Positions 50,298 to 58,553 of a DNA stretch of 64,000 nt are shown piece after piece. Every line of letters begins with the position of its first letter. Position 1 is the first letter of the stretch. This DNA comes from JAXGPL01 sp040766985. GTDB lineage: Bacteria > Bacillota > Sulfobacillia > JAUYEG01. The stretch lies in NCBI GenBank assembly GCA_040766985.1, contig JAXGPL010000006.1, forward strand, positions 1 to 64,000, written 5' to 3'. The notes beneath the pieces were generated by a model. It saw nothing but the letters and a program-made list of their open reading frames with translations, made no database searches and was not told the origin of the DNA. Both the position numbers and the translations under genes were made by a program.

Positions 50298-51542
50298 TCA
50301 CACGTCCCGCCGGAAGACCCGGCCGGCCTTCATCACGAAGAACACGCCTTCTTTGAGTTGTGTGATGTCGTCCACCGGGTTGTTGCGGAGGGCGATTATG
50401 TCGGCGTACTTGCCTTTCTCGACTGTCCCGTAGTCCCTCTCGACCCCGACGCATTCCGCGCTCGTCCGCGTGGTGGCGACGATCGCGTCCATCGGCTTCA
50501 TACCGTACTGGACCATTGCGATCGGCTCGTCCGGGCTGTCGCCGTGGGCGCGCATTGGCGCTCCAAAGTAGTTAGGCCCTGTCGCAATCCTCACTCCCGC
50601 CTCGTACGCCTTTCGGAAACTCCCCTCCATCACCGAGATCAGCTCAAGCTGCTTTCGCAGCCGCCACGGAGGCATGTCGAGGGGGCGTGCGACAGCCGCC
50701 TTGAACACGTTGAGCAGGGCGATCGTCGGGACAAAGAAAGACCCCCGGTCGAGCATCAACGCAATACACTCGTCGTCGATGAAGTAGCCATGCTCGACCG
50801 TATCGACCCCGCAACGCACCGCGTTCTTGACGCCGGGCGCTCCCTGGGCGTGTGAAGCCACGCGCTTGCCGAAGCGATGCGCCTCATCGGTGATCGCCGC
50901 GATCTCGACTGGTGTGTACCGCTCGTCGAGCGGATGCGTCTTCTCGGAACCCACGCCGCCGCTTGTCGCAATCTTGATGAAGTCAGCGCCCTCGCGGAGC
51001 ATTTCGCGGACGGCCTTGCGGCACTCGTCCGGTCCGTCGGCGAGCCTGGCCATCGAATCGGGGCTGTTCTGAACGGTTTTGATGGGTAGGTAGTGCGCGT
51101 CGCCGTGGCCACCGGTCTGGGTGATGATCCTGCCGGACGCCCACAGGCTCGGCCCGGGGATTGTTCCCTCACGGATGCCGCGGGCCAGGGAAAGCGCGAC
51201 TGTGCTGCCGCAGTCTCGGGCCCCGGTAACGCCAGCCTGCAGCATCCTGCGACAATCCTCGGCCGCCCGCAGCACTCGCAGGTCATGGGGGATGACCACG
51301 CTGTCCGCGGCGCTGTAGCTGCGGGTCCCTGCGATGTGGCAGTGCGCGTCCCACATGCCGGGCATCAACGTTGCACTGCCCAAATCGATGACCTCGCCGT
51401 CCGCGCCCTCCGGTACGCGGCCGGAGAACACCTCCGCGACCCGGTCGCCCTCGACTACGATCACCGGCGACTCGAGCGGCGGCGAGCCGTTGCCGTCGAG
51501 AAGCAAAGCGCCTGTTACAAAGAACCTGTGTTTTTCAGCCAC
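50298..51542 (-). CDS. Amidohydrolase family protein (imidazolonepropionase/prolidase-like)
   Basis: 414 residues. The metal site is seen as MPGMWDAHCHI (HxH), FIKIATSGGVG (carboxylated-Lys region), ASHAQGAPG and TVEHGYFID. The last Asp ligand, normally in GTD, is not obvious; the equivalent segment reads IATGPNYFG. The C-terminal strand VEKGKYADIIALRNNP is typical of these enzymes. It hydrolyses an unknown amide or dipeptide. ATG 51542 is preceded by AAGGAGTG about 5 bases upstream. Confidence 0.88.
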   Translation of the reverse strand: MAEKHRFFVTGALLLDGNGSPPLESPVIVVEGDRVAEVFSGRVPEGADGEVIDLGSATLMPGMWDAHCHIAGTRSYSAADSVVIPHDLRVLRAAEDCRRMLQAGVTGARDCGSTVALSLARGIREGTIPGPSLWASGRIITQTGGHGDAHYLPIKTVQNSPDSMARLADGPDECRKAVREMLREGADFIKIATSGGVGSEKTHPLDERYTPVEIAAITDEAHRFGKRVASHAQGAPGVKNAVRCGVDTVEHGYFIDDECIALMLDRGSFFVPTIALLNVFKAAVARPLDMPPWRLRKQLELISVMEGSFRKAYEAGVRIATGPNYFGAPMRAHGDSPDEPIAMVQYGMKPMDAIVATTRTSAECVGVERDYGTVEKGKYADIIALRNNPVDDITQLKEGVFFVMKAGRVFRRDV

Positions 51543-51765
51543 TCAATTCACTCCTTGCCGCACGGGCCTCGCTCGCCCGCGCCGACCTGCTGTCTGGTGG
51601 GTCCGCAGTCAGGGGCATTTACTCCGCGCATCATCCCGGGACCTTCCGTGCCGCCCGCACCGCGTTACCGACCACGCGTGTGGCGCGTACATCTGCCGCG
51701 TGGAAACCTGCAATCGCTTAAGCGTCGGAGCAGCCGCTAAGGAACTGCAGAGAAGGGGTGCGGGT

Positions 51766-51957
51766 GTGCCTGAGGAATCTTCTAACGGACTATGCGATGC
51801 GGGGCGGGCGACGCTTCGGGCGCACAAAGACCTCATCGACCGGCATGAAGACGGCATCAAGCGCCTTGACGCAAAGATCGACAAGCTCGTGTGGCTGTTG
51901 ATGACCACGCTGCTGACAGCGCTCGTCAATCTGCTTCTTTACCTGCTAAAAGCGTGA
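51766..51957 (+). CDS. Small XhlA-like membrane-anchored protein
   Basis: 63 residues: a charged coiled-coil-prone segment (AHKDLIDRHEDGIKRLDAKID) followed by one C-terminal membrane helix (WLLMTTLLTALVNLLLYLL). This is the layout of hemolysin XhlA/holin-associated proteins of Bacillota. GTG 51766 is ~8 bases after GAAGGGG. No other phage gene is near, so it may be a domesticated copy. Confidence 0.6.
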   Translation: MPEESSNGLCDAGRATLRAHKDLIDRHEDGIKRLDAKIDKLVWLLMTTLLTALVNLLLYLLKA

Positions 51958-52090
51958 GGCTACCCCGGATGGGGCATTGACACTCGCCCCATCGTGTAGT
52001 AAATTTCGTTCGTTAGCCAAAATTATCACACTACAAAGTGTCTATTGCCACCTTCACAGTCCGTGGCGCGCAGCGGAGGGAGGGGCCGTC

Positions 52091-53575
52091 GTGTCTTCAG
52101 GCGATTCGGGCGAGCCGGCAGGCAGCACTGCGCCGGCACCTCAAACGGCAGACGATCCCTCAAACGCAACCGCCGGTTCGGCTGCGGTCTCGCAGCGCCG
52201 GAGAGCGTACGCGGTCCAGCCCAAGTTCGACGAATTGACCATGGACGAGCCGACTGTGCGCCGCCTGGTGATGGGGCTCGCGGGTCCCTCGATCATCGAC
52301 AACCTCCTGGTCACGTTCGTTCAGATGGCGGACATGATAATGGTCGGCCGCCTCGGAGCCGATGCCATCGCGGCTGTCGGCCTGAGCAACCAGCCGATGT
52401 TTTTCGCTCTTGCCAGCTTTATGGCACTCAATGTCGGCGCGACGGCTCTGGTCGCGCGGCTCGTCGGGGCCAGGGACTTTGAGCAAGCCAACTCCGCAGC
52501 CCGCCAGTCGCTCGTGATGAGCGCGGTTCTCGGGCTCGTCATCGGCGTGATCGGGTTTGCCTGGGCCCCGCAGATCCTGGCGTTTATGGGCGCCGAGCCT
52601 GACGCCTTGGCGCGCGGAGTGCCCTACCTGCGCATCGTCGTGGCAGGCGTGCCCTTCAGTGTCGTGACAATGAACATGACCTCCGTCATGCGCGGGGCCG
52701 GAGATACCAGGACCCCGATGAAGATCGGCATGGTCGCCAACCTGGTCAACGTGGTGTTCAACTACATACTGATCTATGGGCACGCGGGTTTTCCGCGGCT
52801 TGAGGTCGCCGGCGCAGCATGGGCGACACTGCTGTCCCGGGTCGTCGGCTGCATCATGGTCTTTCTGATTCTGTCGACGGGCCGTTTTGTGATTGCCCTG
52901 CGCCTCAAAGCCGATTACCGGCTCAAGCGGGATACGGTGTCCCGCATCATGCGCGTCGGCCTGCCTGCCGCCCTTGAGCAGTTCGTGATGCGCGGCGGGC
53001 AGATGCTGTTCGTCAAGATCGTCGCCGGCCTCGGTACTGTGGTCTATGCCGCGCACCAGGTTGCGCTAAACGTCGAGTCGCTGTCATTCATGCCGGGCTG
53101 GGGCTTCGCGGCCGCGGCGACTTCCCTCGTCGGCCAGGGCCTCGGCGCCAAGCGGCCCGACTGGTCCGAGAGACTAGCCAAAGGGGCCCTTAGGTACGCC
53201 GTCATCGTCGCCAGCTGTATGGGCGTTGTGTTCTTCACGGCCGGCCGGCCGATCGCGTCCCTTTACACCAATCTGCCGGAGGTCGCGATCATGTCCGCGA
53301 TGTGCCTGCGCCTTGTCGCGGTCGCCCAGCCCTTCATGATCACCAACTTCACCCTCGGCGGCGCTCTGCGCGGCGCCGGCGACACCAGGTTTACCCTCGT
53401 TGCCACCGCCATCGGCGTGTGGTGCGTCCGCCTGCTCCTGGCCTACCTGCTGGTCGTGAGGGCGGGAATGGGCCTCATCGGCGCATGGATCGGCATGACC
53501 GCCGACATGTGCATCCGTGCGGCGCTGGTCGCGTGGCGCTTCTCGACAGGCAAGTGGAAGCGGGCCAAGGTCTAG
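52091..53575 (+). CDS. MATE-family efflux transporter
   Basis: 494 residues with twelve membrane helices after a ~50-residue Ala/Pro/Ser-rich head. PSIIDNLLVTFVQMADMIMVGRLGADAIAAVGLS, SVMRGAGDTRTPM and its repeat GALRGAGDTRFT mark a MATE protein. It exports cationic compounds with Na+ or H+ antiport. GTG 52091 is 6 bases after GGAGGG; the upstream in-frame extension is rejected. Confidence 0.93.
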   Translation: MSSGDSGEPAGSTAPAPQTADDPSNATAGSAAVSQRRRAYAVQPKFDELTMDEPTVRRLVMGLAGPSIIDNLLVTFVQMADMIMVGRLGADAIAAVGLSNQPMFFALASFMALNVGATALVARLVGARDFEQANSAARQSLVMSAVLGLVIGVIGFAWAPQILAFMGAEPDALARGVPYLRIVVAGVPFSVVTMNMTSVMRGAGDTRTPMKIGMVANLVNVVFNYILIYGHAGFPRLEVAGAAWATLLSRVVGCIMVFLILSTGRFVIALRLKADYRLKRDTVSRIMRVGLPAALEQFVMRGGQMLFVKIVAGLGTVVYAAHQVALNVESLSFMPGWGFAAAATSLVGQGLGAKRPDWSERLAKGALRYAVIVASCMGVVFFTAGRPIASLYTNLPEVAIMSAMCLRLVAVAQPFMITNFTLGGALRGAGDTRFTLVATAIGVWCVRLLLAYLLVVRAGMGLIGAWIGMTADMCIRAALVAWRFSTGKWKRAKV

Positions 53576-53950
53576 CGCGGCCCGTCCGCCGTTCCGCAAA
53601 TCCCCACCCGGCATGTCTCCGGCGCAGATCGGAATAGCTTCGTTCCAGGACCCCGCGCCCAGCCGACAGCCTCCCCCGCTGCGTGGTTACCTGAGGACTT
53701 GTCGCGGCTATTGATGGATGTGAGAGCCCGGGTAAGCGAGCCGGTGGCGATACGCCGCGTTAGCGGACGTGGCCGCGCAGCCCAGAGCCGCGCACAGAAT
53801 ACGTAGTCCGTGATGCGCATGGCCGGTGCCGGGTTGACGGTGACTCAGGACAGATGTGATGTGGTGGGCGGGGTAGGCGGCACAGTCACGCGTGCATAGT
53901 CGACAAATGCGCGGCCATCAAAGGGAATGCCGCCGGGTCACCGCAAAGTC

Positions 53951-53990
53951 TTGACAAAGGTCATTGGGTTTTGACAGAAATCATTCGAGA
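53951..53990. repeat. Two 20-base direct repeats with TTGACA
   Basis: TTGACAAAGGTCATTGG (from 53951) and TTGACAGAAATCATTCG (from 53971) match at 13 of 17 positions with a period of exactly 20. That helical phasing (about two turns) suits a DNA-binding protein bound in tandem. Confidence 0.6.
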
Positions 53991-54071
53991 ATCACAGCGG
54001 GAAGGGGTGGTGTTTCGCCGAACAGACTTCGGGCTGGACCTTCCACGCTAAGCAAAGCTGCAGCTTTATGG

Positions 54072-54112
54072 CGCCGCGGTCAGACGTGATCGCGGCGTCG
54101 TTTTCGCTTTTT
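54072..54112 (+). terminator. Terminator-like hairpin in the intergenic region
   Basis: CGCCGCG (54072-54078) and CGCGGCG (54091-54097) with a 12-base loop are followed by TCGTTTTCGCTTTTT. It is too far from the MATE stop (about 500 bases) to be an ordinary operon end. Confidence 0.5.
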
Positions 54113-54214
54113 CAGGGGAAACCGCGAACCCCGCGCGCGCGTACTCAAGGCCGAGCGAAGGGCGCGAAGATGCCTTCTCACTGGGCAGACTAAGCGGCGA
54201 AACCAAATCGCGGG

Positions 54215-54817
54215 GTGACGGCTTTGGCGCAGGACGACAAGAGCCGCCGGACGAGGGCGGAGTGCATCGAGGATATCTGGCTTACGGTCGCGCTGCTACT
54301 GGCGCTGCTCACGTTGGTCCTGACCGCACATCCGATGAGCGCCGCCGTTACCTTTGTCGCCGCGGGGCCGGTCCCGATCGTGGTTTACCGGGGCATAGTC
54401 TCCGCCAACCGCAGGCGTATGGAGATCACCGACCTTGACACCCGTCCCGCCCGCGAGTTCGTTCAGGTGATGGCCGAGCGCTTTCGCAGCCAAGGATACC
54501 GCGTCAGGCGCGCGCCCAGGCGGCAGGCTCAAGCGTATGACCTCCTCCTTCGCCAACACGGCCGGCGGATAGCGGTTCAGGTGACCCCAAGCCACGCTCC
54601 GGTGGAGCAGGAAGCCGTCCGCAGACTCGTCCCGGCGATGACCAAATGCAGGGCGGACGCAGGGTGGATTGTAACCAATTCGACGTTCGACCCGCAAGCC
54701 GAGGCTGTGGCGCGAGAGGCGCAGGTGGTGTTGTGGGACCGGTTTCGCCTGACGGGCTTTCTCCTCGAAACCGCAGGTAAACAGCGGTACGGCTACAGCG
54801 AAGACGTGGCCGAGTAG
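54215..54817 (+). CDS. Membrane protein with Mrr-like restriction-endonuclease fold
   Basis: 200 residues. Two adjacent membrane segments (about residues 23-42 and 44-62) are followed by a soluble domain with FVQVMAERFRSQGYRV, AYDLLLRQHGRRIAVQVTPS and DAGWIVTNSTFDPQAEAVA, the order of Mrr-type nuclease domains (Asp, then QxK, then a GxxVTN strand). The catalytic Lys expected after VQ is Thr (VQVTP), so it may be inactive or variant. GTG start at 54215. The function is unknown. Confidence 0.65.
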   Translation: MTALAQDDKSRRTRAECIEDIWLTVALLLALLTLVLTAHPMSAAVTFVAAGPVPIVVYRGIVSANRRRMEITDLDTRPAREFVQVMAERFRSQGYRVRRAPRRQAQAYDLLLRQHGRRIAVQVTPSHAPVEQEAVRRLVPAMTKCRADAGWIVTNSTFDPQAEAVAREAQVVLWDRFRLTGFLLETAGKQRYGYSEDVAE

Positions 54818-54845
54818 CGCCCGTTCTCGGCCGTGACGGTAGTCC

Positions 54846-55919
54846 TCAGTGACGGATCAGGCGTGCCCTGCCGCGCCCGCCGCCGGGCGTCGCTCCGATG
54901 GCGTCCCGATCGTAATTGATGTGCAGGTTTGCTCCTGACAGGTCCACCGTGTCGGCGATAATGGCGCCATTGACCGTGAGGTTTGCGCCGTGGCCGTCGA
55001 ATGCCCCGTTGGGCGCATAGAGGATTCCGTCGACCGTGAGGTTGGTTCCCGTTACCCGGATGTCGCCCAACGAGTACATGCACACCCGGTCGCTCGCGCC
55101 GAGATACCGCAGGTTGGTGCCCGACAGGTGGATGTCGCCGGTGGCGACCAGGACCCCGCTCCCGGTGATGTTGACTCCGCTTAGGTGAAGATCTCCCTGC
55201 ACGAACACGCCGCCGTCGACGTTGATGTTCTCGCCTGACCAGTGCTGGCTGCCGGAGTACCGTGTGGCGCACATTTCCCGCAACTCGTCGACGCTCCACT
55301 CGGGCATCGGAACGAAAGCGGCGTATTCCTCGATCGAGCCGGCGTGGACGCTGGAGCCCTGAGCGCTGTAATCCTGCGTCGCCTCAATCCTCCCCGACAC
55401 GTCGACGTTTGCGCCGCGGATCCGGATGTTCTGGTTGCCATGGACGTGCCCTGTGATACCAACGTGTATGCCGGTCATGTCCAGCCTTACGGTCTCCGAA
55501 CCGGAGAACAGCGAATAATCGAAGACCGCATCGGCGCCGCCGGCCATCTCAGCGACGCCGGCGGCGTTGACCTCGAATGCATTGATACCAAGGGCCTTGG
55601 CAAAGAAGGTCTGCTGGGGCGAGCTGTAGGAGACCTGGATTCGACCCGGATGGCCGTCGTACTGAGGTGTGAACGCCATGCGCGCCGGGTCCAGGCCGTT
55701 GGCCTGAATAACGCTGTCGGCCGCGGCGTTGGCGGCGGAGAGGTCAGGCAACTGGGACGCCGCCGCAAGGGCTGCCGCTTCGACGACGTTATCGCACTTC
55801 TCGCGGTAGACGTACGCCACACCTGTGTCAACGGCCAGGGCGCCGCCCGCCATCAGGAGGACCATCAAACCGACTACCAGGATCAGTGCCTGGCCCCGCT
55901 GCGACCCTTGCCGTCGCAT
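54846..55919 (-). CDS. TadG-like pilus/secreted protein with beta-repeat domain
   Basis: 357 residues. The N-terminus RRQGSQRGQALILVVGLMVLLMAGGALAVDTG is a TadE/TadG-type prepilin-like anchor (given in parts: the GQALILVVGLMVLLM helix). Then comes a domain with CDNVVEAAALAAASQLPD. From residue ~150 on, short strands repeat as DVSGRIEA, HLSGVNITG, HLSGTNLRY, RVTGTNLTV, GHGANLTV and DLSGANLHI, a beta-helix-like stack. No other tad genes are visible, so it is an isolated copy. Confidence 0.75.
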   Translation of the reverse strand: MRRQGSQRGQALILVVGLMVLLMAGGALAVDTGVAYVYREKCDNVVEAAALAAASQLPDLSAANAAADSVIQANGLDPARMAFTPQYDGHPGRIQVSYSSPQQTFFAKALGINAFEVNAAGVAEMAGGADAVFDYSLFSGSETVRLDMTGIHVGITGHVHGNQNIRIRGANVDVSGRIEATQDYSAQGSSVHAGSIEEYAAFVPMPEWSVDELREMCATRYSGSQHWSGENINVDGGVFVQGDLHLSGVNITGSGVLVATGDIHLSGTNLRYLGASDRVCMYSLGDIRVTGTNLTVDGILYAPNGAFDGHGANLTVNGAIIADTVDLSGANLHINYDRDAIGATPGGGRGRARLIRH

Positions 55920-56175
55920 GGCAATGCCCTCCGCTTTGTGTCCGTATCCTTAGGAACATCATCGATGCGCTGGGCCGTCAGGCTTTATGGCACTTTGGTG
56001 GGGGGGGCCGGAAGACAGTGGTTGGGGCCGGGTCTCGGCTCGTGGGAGGGCACGGAGGACTCGTTGCTTCGGGCACCGAATGAGGAAACGGTGAGCAGGA
56101 ATGGATGCAAATGGACCCTAATGCCGCAGGCAAACCGTCGCGGCCGGGTCGCAAACATATGAGGAGGCGGTAATT

Positions 56176-57606
56176 CTGAGCGTAAAGGCAGGTACAGCGG
56201 TCAAGTACATCGAGGACAACAGCAAGTATCTAGCCGACATCTCGGATCAGATCTGGAGTTTCGCCGAGCTGGCCCTGCATGAGGACAAGTCCGCCGAACT
56301 TCTGGTCAAGGAGCTCAAAGCGCAGGGATTCAAGGTCAAGACCGGCGCCGGCGGCATGCCGACCGCGATCGTCGCGGAATGGGGTTCGGGCAAACCGGTG
56401 ATCGGTTTCCTTGCGGAGTACGACGCCCTCTCCAATGTGTCCCAGAAACCAGTTCCCACCCGCGACCCCGTCATCCCCAACGGTCCGGGACATGGCTGCG
56501 GCCACAACCTGCTCGGCACGGCGGCGTTCGGTGCGGCGGTCGCCCTGAAAAAGGAACTCGAATCCCGAAATCTCAAGGGCACAGTGCGGTTCTACGGCTG
56601 CCCCGCCGAGGAGAACCTTTCGGGCAAGGCCTTCATGGCCCGCGACGGCGTGTTCAACGACTGCGACATCGCCCTTACATGGCACCCCAGCGCGCTGAAC
56701 CGGGTTCGGACCGGCAGCTCACTTGCCAACAATGCGGCATATTTCACATTCTACGGGCGCGCGGCCCACGCCGCCGGGGACCCCTACAACGGCAGGAGCG
56801 CTCTTGACGCGGTGCAGCTCATGAACATGGGTGTGGAGTTCCTGCGCGAGCACATGCCGCCCCGGTCCCGGATGCACTACGTCATCACCAACGGCGGCGG
56901 CCAGCCCAACGTTGTCCCGCCCGAGGCCCAGGTCTGGTATCTGGTGCGTGCGGCACGGCGCGATGCTGTGGACGAGCTCTGGGAGCGCGTCATCAAGTGC
57001 GCCAACGGCGCGGCTGAGATGACCGAGACCACCTACAAACTAGAGCTGCTCAAGGCCATCTACAATGTCCTGCCCAACCAGGTGCTCGAAGGTGTGCTAG
57101 AGGAGGCCTTCCAGCGCATTGGGCCGCCTGAGTTCACGCCGGAGGACCATAAGTTTGCCGAGGAGATCTCCAAGACGGTTTCCCAGAAGCAGAAGGAGAA
57201 CTCCCTGCGCGAAAACCACGTCCCCGAGGAATGGGCCACCAAGGTCCTCAACGATGAGGTCCTCATGCGGCCGGCCGTCGAGGACGAGCCGAAGGGGTCG
57301 ACCGACGTCGGCGACGTCAGTTGGTGCTGCCCGACCGCCCAGATCGGCACGGCTTGCCAGGCGCTGGGCACTCCCGGCCACTCGTGGCAGTACTGCGCGC
57401 AGGCCGGCATGAGCATCGGGCACAAGGGCATGCTCACGGCTGCCAAGGTCTTGGCGGAGGCCGGTTTCGTGCTGGCGACAACGCCGGAACTCGTTGCGAA
57501 GGCCAAGGAGGAGTTCAACAGGCGGACCGAGGGCCGCGCCTATAGGTGCGCGATGCCCCCGGAGCAGAAGCCGGCGTTCCACGTTTTTGCAGAGAAGGAG
57601 AAGTAG
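56176..57606 (+). CDS. M20-family amidohydrolase (AbgB-like) with CTG or ATT start
   Basis: 476 residues. IWSFAELALHEDKSAELLVKEL near the N-terminus, LAEYDAL, GPGHGCGHNLLG, CPAEEN and GRAAHAAGDPYNGRSALDA are typical of M20 aminobenzoyl-glutamate hydrolase-like enzymes; the His, Asp and Glu zinc ligands are present. The conserved protein begins right after AGGAGG (56162-56167), but no ATG/GTG/TTG exists in frame between the upstream TAA (56119) and codon 56353. The only codons at usable distance are ATT 56173 and CTG 56176 (8 bases). A single-base error in a GTG is the alternative. Confidence 0.85.
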   Translation: MSVKAGTAVKYIEDNSKYLADISDQIWSFAELALHEDKSAELLVKELKAQGFKVKTGAGGMPTAIVAEWGSGKPVIGFLAEYDALSNVSQKPVPTRDPVIPNGPGHGCGHNLLGTAAFGAAVALKKELESRNLKGTVRFYGCPAEENLSGKAFMARDGVFNDCDIALTWHPSALNRVRTGSSLANNAAYFTFYGRAAHAAGDPYNGRSALDAVQLMNMGVEFLREHMPPRSRMHYVITNGGGQPNVVPPEAQVWYLVRAARRDAVDELWERVIKCANGAAEMTETTYKLELLKAIYNVLPNQVLEGVLEEAFQRIGPPEFTPEDHKFAEEISKTVSQKQKENSLRENHVPEEWATKVLNDEVLMRPAVEDEPKGSTDVGDVSWCCPTAQIGTACQALGTPGHSWQYCAQAGMSIGHKGMLTAAKVLAEAGFVLATTPELVAKAKEEFNRRTEGRAYRCAMPPEQKPAFHVFAEKEK

Positions 57607-57633
57607 CAGCAAGGTAGAGGATCGAGAAGCCGC

Positions 57634-57660
57634 GGGGGAGGGGGCGGACCCCTCCCCCCG
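57634..57660. terminator. Terminator between convergent genes
   Basis: A GGGGGAGGGG/CCCCTCCCCC stem with a CGGA-type loop fills the gap between the M20 gene and the nucleotidyltransferase-like gene. Confidence 0.65.
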
Positions 57661-57668
57661 ACTGCGGG

Positions 57669-58553
57669 TCAGGGCCCGTCCTTGGCGCAAATCCGTCCGG
57701 CCTGGACCGCCTGCAGATATTCTGTGACGTTGGCATCAAGCTCGCCCGGGTATTGGTACCCGAGCTCGGCTGCGACCTCCAACGCGACCTCGCGGAAGAG
57801 GTCGCAGGCCCGGAAGAGCGCCCGCCAGTTGTCCGCGATTTCCCCTCCCGCAAACGTCTGCGCCAACAGGTCTCTGCGCTCTGCAGGCAACAACTCGCGT
57901 ACCCGCGAGCCGAGCTTGCCGGGGTTACACCGCCAGTCGCGGCCAATCTGAACGCCCCAGCCGAGCATCTTGTTGAGCAGTGTAAACCGGACAACGCATT
58001 CCAGACTGTGCTTTGCCTGGAACAGATCCTCCCGCAGAAGATGCTTGGCCGCAACGGTCGTTTGCCACCAGAAGTCGTTGACGAGGGCAGCGTACTGCGC
58101 GGGGCGCGGGCGTTGGGGTACGTAGCCGAGCCCACTGACCGGCTTGAACTCATACGCCCGCGTATCCTTGTCCAGGAGCACCTTATACCCGACCTTGACA
58201 TAATCCGGGATGCGGTGGCTCGCGTACAGCGATTGTGCCAGCCGGACGTGAAACACGGAGAAATCGACCGTCTCCAGGCTCCCTTCGTAGATTACCTGGC
58301 GAACGGGGACCTCCTCTCCGTTTACCATGATCACATCGTGGCGGCTGACCAACACGGGGCCGAATTGCTCGTACCACCCGTTGTCGTTGGCGAATGAGCC
58401 GACGCCCGTCACAAAGAGCGAGACATTGTAGTCGGAGAGGCTGTCGGCCGCGGGGTCGTCGCGCCCCCGGGAGCCCCCGAGCACGACCAGCCGGACCCGT
58501 GTGTCGCCGCGGGCCCATTGACAGATGCGGTCGAGGATCGGGTCGCCGGCCAT
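57669..58553 (-). CDS. AadK-like (ANT(6)) nucleotidyltransferase-fold protein
   Basis: 294 residues. LVVLGGSRGRDDPAADSLSDYNV matches the GS...SDxD nucleotidyltransferase core of streptomycin 6-adenylyltransferases, with VDFSVF as the third acidic strand; FEYxPGKLGSRVRELLP-like NPGKLGSRVRELLP is typical of the C-terminal half. The second catalytic Asp is Asn (SDYN), so activity is doubtful. The ATG overlaps the nitrilase stop (ATGA), so it is in the same operon. Confidence 0.75.
   Translation of the reverse strand: MAGDPILDRICQWARGDTRVRLVVLGGSRGRDDPAADSLSDYNVSLFVTGVGSFANDNGWYEQFGPVLVSRHDVIMVNGEEVPVRQVIYEGSLETVDFSVFHVRLAQSLYASHRIPDYVKVGYKVLLDKDTRAYEFKPVSGLGYVPQRPRPAQYAALVNDFWWQTTVAAKHLLREDLFQAKHSLECVVRFTLLNKMLGWGVQIGRDWRCNPGKLGSRVRELLPAERRDLLAQTFAGGEIADNWRALFRACDLFREVALEVAAELGYQYPGELDANVTEYLQAVQAGRICAKDGP

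Larger units (their letters stand above)
53576..54214. other. 640-base intergenic region with repeats and a terminator-like hairpin
   Basis: No gene is supported here. It holds a 20-base-period direct repeat (listed separately), a hairpin with T-rich tail at 54072-54112, and a TTTGTCGAC box (minus strand, 53899-53907) one base from the 0A consensus but without a suitable neighbour. A short transcript between the direct repeat and the hairpin is possible but unproven. Confidence 0.4.

Noticed and set aside
51766..51957. Prophage remnant based on an XhlA-like gene
   Set aside because: No integrase, structural or lysis genes and no attachment-site repeats were seen around it.
53899..53907. 0A box (TTTGTCGAC on the minus strand)
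   Set aside because: One mismatch in a long noncoding stretch with no sporulation gene nearby; expected by chance.
53990..54100. Cyclic-di-GMP-type riboswitch suggested by GCAAAGC followed by ATGGCGCC near 54045-54075
   Set aside because: The GGCAAACC half and the tetraloop stem of the aptamer are absent, spacing is too short, and no gene follows at the expected distance.
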